This document shows, piece after piece, positions 53,412 to 64,000 of a stretch of 64,000 nucleotides of DNA. The DNA comes from Portunus trituberculatus (lineage: Eukaryota; Arthropoda; Malacostraca; Decapoda; Portunidae): NCBI RefSeq assembly GCF_017591435.1, contig NC_059281.1, positions 17,355,902 to 17,419,901 on the forward strand, read 5' to 3'. A model generated the notes under the pieces. The model ran no database searches. It saw only the letters and a program-made list of their open reading frames with translations, and was not told the DNA's origin. Every line of letters begins with the position of its first letter. Within the stretch, counting starts at the first letter, position 1. The translations under genes and the position numbers were made by a program.

Positions 53412-53438
53412 TGTTGTTGTTGTTGTTGTTGTTATTGT
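53366..53438. repeat. Compound (AGT)n(TGT)n
   Basis: About 15 AGT then about 8 TGT triplets, the same order as at 20919. Confidence 0.95.
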
Positions 53439-54112
53439 TTTTTTAGCTGTTTTTCATTCATAAATTGTAATTTCTTTACATGAATGGTACAAATGAGTAT
53501 TAAATCTCCAATATTTCTGGTTTAGGAGACTAAGAAGGAAGAGATGAGGCGAAAGACTGAGAATTGCAGTCGCTGGTGAAGATCCATTGAGCTTCCTGAT
53601 CAAAGGCGAAGACTCAATAAATACATTCCTGAGATTTAGTCTTTAAAAGGAATACGTGTGCGTTTTAGCTTCCGAGATCCCCTTTAAATCACTCGTAAAC
53701 ATTGGCTATTTCACGAGATCAGATGAAATTAGGAGGAAGAGGAAACGGGGCAGCAGTAGGAGGAAGAGAAAGAGAAGGAGTAGGAGGATGAGAAGGAGTT
53801 GGTAGAGGAGCGCATCAAGACGAAGAGTAAGTGAAAGAAAGTGGTACAGCGTTTACTTTAAGTTTTAAGAATACAAAAGATAAATGAGACGTTTTGTGGA
53901 GCATTTGTGAAGTTTATTATCCTCTCTCACACGCACAGATGATTTCCTCTCTCCATTGTCTGCTGAAGAGAGAGTGAAAGCGAGAGAGTCTTTGTGTTTT
54001 TATATTGTGTTGTTTATATATCTGATTAGAATAAACAGCCCCTTCTCAGCGTACAAAAAGTTCTATGTGTTTTTTTTTCTCCATTTTTACATCGTCGTAT
54101 TTTACCCTCTCG

Positions 54113-54244
<132 letters not shown>

Positions 54245-55121
54245 CTTTCTCACTGTTTCGTCATTCATCCAGTCAAATTTGATAAGCTTTTTCTTCAGAA
54301 GGCTAAATTAATTATTTTCTTCTGACTTTTCAATCTTATCATTTCTTTCCTACCTTTTTTCTTCACCGTTTTATCAATTTTTTCCCTACCATTTCCATTC
54401 TTCGTTCTTCTTTATTCATAACTGTTTCTTTTTTCTTCTCGTTTCTTTCTTCTCCCATTATGTATCATCTAGCTATAAGTTATTTGATTACCTATTTATG
54501 TCTCATACTGTCCATCTATTCACTGAACGTACTTCTTGTTCATTATTACTACATTCTATTCATCTTCATTCCATCTATATTCATTCTTCTATCTTCGTTC
54601 TTCCCTTTCCTCAGTTTCTATGATTTCATTTATGTTTTCAGTTCCCTATTTGTTTATCAGCAAAGCCATTGACAATAAATATTAAAAAGATTTTCCAAGT
54701 GTATTTAAATCTGTCATATTAGTACTTATTTCCTCACTCATTATTTTCAATTTCTCATTCTCACAAAATTATATTGATTTTTTACAGAACTTGCTTTTTA
54801 TTTATTTTTTGTTTGCATTTTATTTTACTTACAATAAAGTATGCATTATATTTTCAGTTCATTTCCAGTACAATCAGTCATTCTTTTCGATCTACATAAA
54901 CTCATGCATTAGTAATTTTGCTGGTACTTAAAAAATCAACGTTTTTTCTTTGAAGTGTATAAATTATAGGAGCTTGGGTATATTAGTTTAGGCGGACAAA
55001 GAGAAAAGAGGATAATGTGGCTGAATAAAGAATGACACGAAGAAAATAAACGATGAAAGAGTGTAATGAATTCAGTCTAATATTAAGGAAATGAGATAAT
55101 ACTTTGTTTCCCCACTCCTGC

Positions 55122-55259
<138 letters not shown>

Positions 55260-55499
55260 GGACGACGCAGGTGGCGGTGGGGAAATAAAACTGGAATGTT
55301 GTCAGAGTACCAGTGAAACAGCTGAGGACAAGAACATTCTCCCAGGTACACCGACTGTCACCACCACTACCACCAACACCACCACCACCATAACCACTTC
55401 TACCATCACCATCTGACTACCATTTCCTTCCTCCTCCTATAGTCTTTTTCATTGTGGTCAATACATAGATAGTGGTCTTCATCCATACATGAAAAAGAG

Positions 55500-55610
55500 A
55501 TATAGATAAATAGATATACAGATATGAATAGACTAACTGACTGGTTGATTAATTAATATAAAGATGGATAGATATATGGAGAAATAGATAAATGGATAGG
55601 TAGATACTGT
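55500..55610. repeat. Degenerate (GATA)n
   Basis: GATA/GATG units broken by point changes. Confidence 0.75.
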
Positions 55611-55830
55611 AGTCTTAGAGAAAAAGATAAATGTAATTCACTTATTAGACAAGGAGTAATTTTTAACCCTTGTTTTTATTTCAGTTCCCCGAGTGGGCGT
55701 TTATAATTGCATTTACAGTTCGTAGCTTTTTTTTTTCACTTTATTTTTCAGTGAAGTTGTGCTGCTTCGTTTCAACTCTTTTCATTGCGGAAACTCAGTG
55801 TGTGCTCGTATATATGTATGCATTTTTCAC

Positions 55831-55833
<3 letters not shown>

Positions 55834-55898
<65 letters not shown>
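55834..55898. repeat. (GT)n
   Basis: About 32 units. Confidence 0.95.
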
Positions 55899-55904
<6 letters not shown>

Positions 55905-57058
55905 CAAATGCTGAGTGCTAGTGCATTTTATTGGCTTTTGTCAAATTAAGTTATTTAGCTATTTTTACATGCCATTGACTTGCTTTTTCTTTTTTTTTTT
56001 TTTGTTTTTACTCGTCAGAAAAGAATTAATTTTCTTCATACTTTCATTGTTTTCCCGTGTCATTTAATAAAAACATTGTATTCTATTTCACGTGTCACTG
56101 ACATTGTTTTTCTCTAGATGGTATACGTTTTCGGACACGTTTTCTTACTGCCGTAGGTACACCTGCGCTTCAGTCTTCAAAAGGCGGCGTAACCATTGTG
56201 TTCTTTAATTTCACTCTTTTCTTTGATAGTGTACTGTAAGGCTGCTCAAAGATTCCGTGTGAAGAGAGGCAGAGCAACAAAATGTTAGAGCCTTAAGAAA
56301 TGTTCAGAGGAGTACAGGTGTTGGGGTTTTAAAATTGTATTCTGAAATGGAGGATGACACGCCTTAATTAAGGGAGCTGGGAAAAGTTGGTGAAAGAATT
56401 TTACGTCTTTTCTGGAGATGGGACGCGCTAAACTCCTTTGTGCTCTGTTACGAGGCGCTGGAGACTGCTCGTGGCTGCTGCGTAAAAGGAGAACTAAGAG
56501 GGAAACCAATCTAATGTCTTGGGTGTCTTGATTCTCCATTTATGTAACTGTTCAAATCGTAGGCTGGCAGAAATACACATGCAGAAAGAGAATTCTAGGA
56601 AAGAGCCAGTTTAGGTTAGAGAAAACTAAGTAAAACTGAGACTTAATGAATGTTGTAGTGATATTGTAATGCTGTGATGTGGTGCTGTGATGCGGTGTTG
56701 TGACATGGTGGTATGTGATCTGCAAAATGGTGAAGGAAAAGGGAAAGTGTAGAATAGATAATATCAAAAGTTTATTTCCCGAGTCACCTTCACCTCTTCT
56801 CCCTGCCTTGCCCTTCACACCTTCCTGCGCCTCCCCTTCCCTCTTCTCATCCCTGATTTTAATATCCGTTTGTTGCGCCTCTTTCACCTCCCTCCACGTC
56901 CCCTCTTATCAGTATTCCTCACGTTTCTTTGTGTCTCTCCCTTGGTCTCCCTCCTCCTTCCTGACTACACGTTACCCTTTATTTGTCCTTTACTTTTCCC
57001 GTCCTTTCTTTATTCATCTTTAGGTCTTTTTGTGTTAATCTTCTCGTCCTTGTTTTCA

Positions 57059-57081
57059 CACACACACACACACACACACAC
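57059..57081. repeat. (CA)n at the 5' edge of the family 2 SINE
   Basis: About 11 units, directly abutting the tRNA-like head. Confidence 0.9.
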
Positions 57082-57153
57082 GCCCGGTAGCTCAGTGTTT
57101 AGAGCGTTGGCTTCACAAGCCAGAGGACCGGGGTTCGATTCCCCGGCCGGGTG
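57082..57153 (+). tRNA. tRNA-Val(CAC)-like head of the family 2 SINE; probably not a working tRNA gene
   Basis: All four arms can pair. The D stem is GCTC/GAGC. The anticodon stem TTGGC/GCCAG holds loop TTCACAA, giving anticodon CAC (valine). The T stem CGGGG/CCCCG holds loop TTCGATT, and the acceptor GCCCGGT pairs with GCCGGGT using two G-U pairs. Because the sequence continues directly into a SINE body with no T-run terminator, it is best read as part of the SINE. A tRNA scanner may still call it. Confidence 0.4.
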
Positions 57154-57371
57154 GAGATATTTGGGTGTGTCTCCTTTCATTGTAGCCCCTGTTTACCTAG
57201 CAGTGAGTAGGTACGGGATGTAAATCGAGGAGTTGTGACCTTGTTGTCCCGGTGTGTGGTGTGTGCCTGGTCTCAGACTTATCCCAAGATCGGAAATAAT
57301 GAGCTCTGAGCTCGTTCCGTAGGGTGACGTCTGGCTGTCTCGTCAGAGACTGCAGCAGATCAAACAGTGAA

Positions 57372-57378
<7 letters not shown>
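57082..57378 (+). mobile_element. tRNA-derived SINE, family 2, with (CA)n tail
   Basis: The element has a well-folding tRNA-like head (57082-57153) with A box TAGCTCAGTG and B box GGTTCGATTCC. A body of about 225 bp unrelated to family 1 follows, containing CAGTGAGTAGGTACGGGATG, TGAGCTCTGAGCTCG and CAGAGACTGCAGCAGATCAA. It ends AACAGTGAAACG and runs into (CA)n at 57375-57409. A second CA tract (57059-57081) touches the 5' end, so insertion into a CA microsatellite or duplication of CA target sequence is likely. I recall this sequence as a common crab interspersed repeat. Confidence 0.85.

Positions 57379-57409
<31 letters not shown>
57375..57409. repeat. (CA)n tail of the family 2 SINE
   Basis: About 17 units following the SINE body. 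Confidence 0.9.
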
Positions 57410-57414
<5 letters not shown>

Positions 57415-57430
57415 AAGTATTACAAATCTC

Positions 57431-57433
<3 letters not shown>

Positions 57434-57470
<37 letters not shown>
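57434..57470. repeat. (CT)n
   Basis: About 18 units. Confidence 0.95.
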
Positions 57471-57473
<3 letters not shown>

Positions 57474-58326
57474 ATAATTTTTACACCCAGAATAACAAAG
57501 GGAGGGAATAACTAATTAATCTCCATTTTTCGGCTGAGTTGGGTTATTGTTGAGTATTTGTAAAGCAACAGCAATAATTCACAGCGGGACGGAACCTCCT
57601 CGGGGATAAGACAACAAAAGGAGTAATAATAATAGTTGAGTGAGTGTGAGCGATTCAGTGACTCGCTGCGTAACATTCTACTATCACTCTTGCATTTCTT
57701 GAGTAACGTGTACATATTTTTTTTATTATTTTCCAACTTTTTAACTATTACTGTTGTCTTTTTCTCTATCCATTATTTTGCCTTGTTTCATATATTCAAC
57801 AGGCTCTGAATTGGCGTAATTTGGTTTTGAATTGGGTTTTCTTGGTTCATATCACAATTAAACAACTATTCTTTACCTGTATTAATAAAGTAATGCTAAT
57901 TAGAACACGGTTATTCATGTTTTTGACCTTTAGTAATCCTGCTAGTGAGAGAACAAAGCATTTAAGAAGAGAGAATTTAAAACCAGGGTTGCTGTTATTA
58001 AGTTACCTCGTTGCTCTCATGATAATCACACATTAGCATATTGTTTCCATCAAGATTATTATTGTCTTGATTAAATGAAAGTACACAAAAAAAATACAGA
58101 GTTTGAGTTAATACAAGTTATTTCTCATCCTGGTTTTATTGTTAATTTATATATATTTTTTTAGCAATGATATCTTTCACCGAGTACTGTGGGGAAAAAA
58201 TAATGATGAGATGAAAATTGCGGCGGAAGTTTCCTCTTAATATTCTGTTTGTCGTGTTAATTAAGTCCAACATGTAGTGTACTTTTGTCGGGGAGAGTGA
58301 CTACTGTTGTTGTTACTGCGTGATAT

Positions 58327-58330
<4 letters not shown>

Positions 58331-58364
<34 letters not shown>

Positions 58365-58455
58365 TGGAGGGTCTTCGTCATTGAAAAAAGTTATGAAAAC
58401 GAAACGCACCTCCATGAAATTTGCTTTAAACTTTAAACTTATTAGAAAGTGAGTG

Positions 58456-58527
<72 letters not shown>
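58331..58527. repeat. Two (GA)n tracts
   Basis: GA at 58331-58360 and 58460-58527. Confidence 0.95.
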
Positions 58528-58530
<3 letters not shown>

Positions 58531-59162
58531 AGCAAATATCATACCACCAAAATCCGAGAAGAAAAAAATAGACTATCATGTTTTCTCTCCTAACCAACAT
58601 TCCCTCCTCCTCTTTCCCACTCCTCCTCTTCTCCCTCCTCTTCCTCCTACACGAAAAACCCTAATAATTATCTTCCACGGAAATAGAAATGTCCCGCAGC
58701 CTAAAAATAAAAAAAAGATCCTTGATATGCCGCGTCCTAAAAAGTGACGTGCGTGTAATAGGATAAAAAAATGAAGTCGACGAGTCAGCGGTGGTTGACT
58801 GATTGACTGTCGGCTTGGCGTGGATATTCCCCCCAGCAATTAAGAGGAGGAGCAGACGTGGCCACCCTCCCTCCTGCGTCCTTTATACTTCCTCCCCTTC
58901 CTTCTATCCTTTCCTTTTTCCATTCCCCTTCCTTGTCATTATCTCTTTCCTTTGCATGTATTCTCAGTAGCTTTTCATCTTTCCTTTTTTTCTTCTTTTC
59001 TTTTCTCTTTTTCTTGTGTTTTTACCTTATTTTATCCTATTCTTTTGTATTTTCTTTCTTATCTCTCATTCCTGTTTACTCGTACATATTTATTAGCTGT
59101 TTTTCTTTCACTATTACATGTTTCTACTATTTCCTTTTTTTTCTCTTCTTGTTATTCTTCTC

Positions 59163-59290
<128 letters not shown>

Positions 59291-60025
59291 TACTTTCATA
59301 TGTATTTCCTATTTTTCCTTTTTGCATTTTTCTGTTACTTCTTTATTCCCTTTTTATACTTTTCTTTTTCTTCTTTCCTTACAATTCTCTTCATAAATAC
59401 TATCAAACATTATTTATTCATTATTTATATGCCTTCCTTATTCTGCCATCTTTCATATTCTCTATCTCCGTTTCTTCCCCTTATTAGTCCTTACCATTCA
59501 TTATGTTATGCTTGATAGATTATATACTATTTTCATTTTATTCATCTCTTTTGTTCCTTCAACCAATTAATTTGATGAGTAGGCGTAAATATTCATATCT
59601 CCCATCACACTTTTTTCAATTCTCTCATTTTCCCTCTAACTCCAATTCATTGATGTGATTTTTTTTATTATTTGCAGTTCATTTCAAAAGTATTTCCCTT
59701 CATCATATGTCCTTTCAACCTTTGCTACATTCCTTTCCTATCCATTCACTAGTAATTCTGTATTTTCTCGTGTATATTTCTTTTCTTCTCCACTTTAATT
59801 AGGTGCTTTCACTCATATATTTCCCTCTCACTATTCTCCTTTTCCCCCACAAAGCATTTTCCTTCTTCTCATCTTGAACACCGTCACCTCGCATCTCATT
59901 CACCGTACAGAGATAATTATTATTCATGGTGGGTTGAGCAATAAGATCTCTTATTGCAAAACTCCTCTTCTCCTCTCCCTCTGTGATATGAGAACTCCTT
60001 TTCTTGCTCCCTCGACACTAAATTC

Positions 60026-60029
<4 letters not shown>

Positions 60030-60108
<79 letters not shown>
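60030..60108. repeat. (CT)n
   Basis: About 36 units; one TTT break near the start. Confidence 0.95.
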
Positions 60109-60111
<3 letters not shown>

Positions 60112-60349
60112 CTGTACCTTCCATATTCTTATTTTTCTTTCTAAAACATTCTTTATTCCTGTTTATTACTTTCCATTCTCTAAGACCCTCTTCTATTCTT
60201 TTCTTCGTTTCTTCTCTTCCTTTCTTCTCTCTCGTTTTCATCCCTTTTTCATTCCATTCTTCCCGGTTTTCCTTCTTTCCAGCTGCTGATTGTCTTCTAT
60301 CAACTCTCCCCTTCTCTATTCTTGTTTCCTTCTCTTCTTTTCTCCCACC

Positions 60350-60352
<3 letters not shown>

Positions 60353-60418
<66 letters not shown>

Positions 60419-60431
60419 CTCTCTCTCTCTC
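60353..60431. repeat. (CT)n
   Basis: About 39 units with one CG variant. Confidence 0.95.
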
Positions 60432-60461
60432 CCTCCTTCGTTAGTTTAGTTCAAAAAATCG

Positions 60462-60468
<7 letters not shown>

Positions 60469-60538
<70 letters not shown>
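60469..60538. repeat. (CA)n
   Basis: About 35 units. Confidence 0.95.
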
Positions 60539-60540
<2 letters not shown>

Positions 60541-60913
60541 TCGTCTGAGCTGAACGTCATTAATATAATATTTGAAACAAGGACAAAAATATACGAGGAC
60601 TATCATTTATTTGTCCGTATCCCTTTTTCATGTCAATTTTGCCTTAATTTCGAGATCATTTGGCCCTGTGACTTCATTACCCCGGTAGCTTGTTTGCTTG
60701 GGTATCTCTTTTTGTGTTTGAAGTTTATTTTTCCCGTGTTGTGTTGCTTTGTTTTATGTTGTGTTTTATTTCAGATGTTTTTCTTATTTCTATTTCGTTT
60801 TCTGGTTGTAAAATTGTGTTGTTGTTGTTTTTTTTTAAGATTTTTTTCTCTTGTATTTTGTAAGAGTATTAACGTTTGTAACTTGAAAATAGTATATCCT
60901 GTCATCATTTTCT

Positions 60914-60915
<2 letters not shown>

Positions 60916-60981
<66 letters not shown>
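60916..60981. repeat. (CA)n
   Basis: About 33 units. Confidence 0.95.
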
Positions 60982-60983
<2 letters not shown>

Positions 60984-61149
60984 ACTCTCAAGTTTTCATC
61001 CCAAGTTGTGGTTTGCTCCTCATTAGAACGCGAAGATAAACAAAACTAAACTTGGGACTTTCTTAACCAAGGAAGATCTTTTAAAGCCGTTAGATTAATT
61101 CACTTTTCTAAAAAATATGGCAATAAATTAATCTCCTGAAGACAGTTCC

Positions 61150-61153
<4 letters not shown>

Positions 61154-61211
<58 letters not shown>
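61154..61211. repeat. (CT)n
   Basis: About 29 units. Confidence 0.95.
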
Positions 61212-61215
<4 letters not shown>

Positions 61216-61619
61216 ATCTTCTTTATCACTGCAAATCCTGCTTAATTTACTTTAAGCGCTAATTATAAAGGTCAATTCAGTTACATGAGCAAATTTGGTG
61301 TTCGTAACTTTTAATGAAATTTTTGAAAGTTTATCTTTTTTCATGGTTCTTATATTAGATCAGTGTGCATTAAAGGAGGAATGGTATTGTATTCTCCTCA
61401 GTCCGTCAGAGCAATATTCCACTCTATTTTTCGATTTTTTTTTTTTTTTTCAGAGTAACTTAGTTGGATTGTGTCAGTTTGGCTTTTAGAGAGTATTATT
61501 TTATTTTCATTTTGTGATGGACTAGAACTTGACGAGATTTTTCCTCCGTATAAAGCCATTAGTCTGAAATACTGTTTGCCTCACATGTCTGATTCAATGT
61601 AAGTGGCTCTCCCCTTTAC

Positions 61620-61720
<101 letters not shown>

Positions 61721-62267
61721 GCCACACTATTTGCATTTTTTTTTCATTCACTCTATTACTATCCACCTATCACTCCTGAATGTGATGAATGTTATGCTTT
61801 TCATTTCAGTTCCTTTACATGTATAAACTAATACATTACGCTTTTTCATCTCCATCTCACTTTCCACCTCTCTCTTCACTGGTAATATGATAATAAATCA
61901 TAACCGCCGCTATCATACTGCAGTTACTTTTATTGCACCACCATCATCACCGCACCGCCACCACCACCACCACCTTTAGGAACGTGAAAAACAACAACAC
62001 CACCACAACTATCATGAAAATTCCCCCGCTCCGACATTCACACTGGCAAATTACACGCCGGTAATTTGTTTGCCTTTATTGCTCACACCGGGCCAGGGCT
62101 GCAGGGGTTCTTGATGGGAAGGTACCTGATGGATCCCACGGTGCCTATTGCCTCTCTCAGCCCGTCCCGCACAGGTGAGCGTTACAGGTAATGGTAACAC
62201 ATATCTGATTTATGAGGCGCTTGATATGCAAAACTTGGCCTCGTCAGCGTGTATGATTATTATAATG

Positions 62268-62270
<3 letters not shown>

Positions 62271-62354
<84 letters not shown>
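62271..62354. repeat. (GT)n
   Basis: About 42 units. Confidence 0.95.
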
Positions 62355-62356
<2 letters not shown>

Positions 62357-62450
62357 CATAAATTGTCCTTTGCGTATTTAGTGAAAGTTTTTGCATGTAC
62401 ATTTAAATGTTCATTAGTTAGATATTATGAGTCATGCAAGTTTAAAACTA

Positions 62451-62663
<213 letters not shown>

Positions 62664-63000
62664 AGAAATTACTACATAATTGTACGAAGTATCAACACTT
62701 ATCCCCAATTTCCAAGTTCTCTCCGACTATCTCCTTTTCCTTCTCTTTCTCTTCTCTCTTCCTCCTCCTCCTCGTCCTCTATTACGCCCACACCCTTCTC
62801 CCCCATCTCTCTCTCCCAGGGCCGTGCTATTAAAACTTTCCTCCACCACTGCATGTTCCCACCGCATTCCCTTTCGTGCCTTCACCTCCACCACCACCAC
62901 TACCACCCACCACCACCACCACCACCACCATCCACTAACTCAATCTCACCACTGATCAGCGGGAACGATCCTAGTTTTATTGTTTTGTCTTGTTATCTTT

Positions 63001-63958
<958 letters not shown>

Positions 63959-64000
<42 letters not shown>
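63959..64000. repeat. (GA)n, cut by the window end
   Basis: At least 21 units; the full length is outside the window. Confidence 0.95.

Overview
The window is 64 kb of animal nuclear DNA, most likely from a decapod crustacean and probably a crab. Four things point there: extreme simple-sequence repeat density (runs of AG/CT, AC/GT, AAT, AGT and CTC, many over 100 bp), an AT-rich background with small GC-rich islands, GT-AG splice signals, and repeat families I recall from crab sequence. These are two tRNA-derived SINEs, a short TTAA-flanked inverted-repeat element, and the 3' end of a non-LTR retrotransposon. No database search was possible, so the taxonomic call is inference. Nothing resembles a bacterial operon, CRISPR array, plasmid, organelle segment or rRNA.

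Real coding content is very low. The best case is two exons on the minus strand, at 8544-8328 and 4996-4760. They have good splice sites, matching phase 0, and together encode the last 150 residues of a single-pass membrane protein that I do not recognise. Several GC-rich islands (about 9.84-9.96, 35.09-35.46, 40.54-40.71, 41.40-41.54 and 44.03-44.23 kb) are open in one or more frames and may be exons, but strand and boundaries are not settled. Most other long open frames are translations of microsatellites (Leu-Ser, Glu-Arg, Val-Cys, Thr-His, poly-Ile, poly-Leu, poly-Ser) and are not genes.

Layout: 0-3 kb, CT/GA/CA tracts. 3.0-3.5 kb, a LINE 3' end interrupted by a 206-bp MITE. 4.7-10 kb, the minus-strand gene fragment. 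10.6-25.5 kb, dense compound microsatellites, including a 265-bp AGT array. 25.6-25.9 kb, SINE copy A on the minus strand. 26-35 kb, AAT/TTA and CA/CT arrays. 35-45 kb, possible exon islands and a diverged tandem repeat of about 283 bp. 47.6 and 52.0 kb, SINE copies B and C. 57.1 kb, a second SINE family set inside a CA tract. 58-64 kb, very long CT, GT, CA and GA tracts, the last running off the window end.

The window is therefore probably introns and intergenic DNA. The most informative structures are the nested LINE/MITE insertion, the SINE family with two conserved inverted-repeat stems, the microsatellite that acts as the polypyrimidine tract of a splice acceptor, and kilobase-scale purine/pyrimidine strand asymmetry. 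I found no convincing new multi-gene system.
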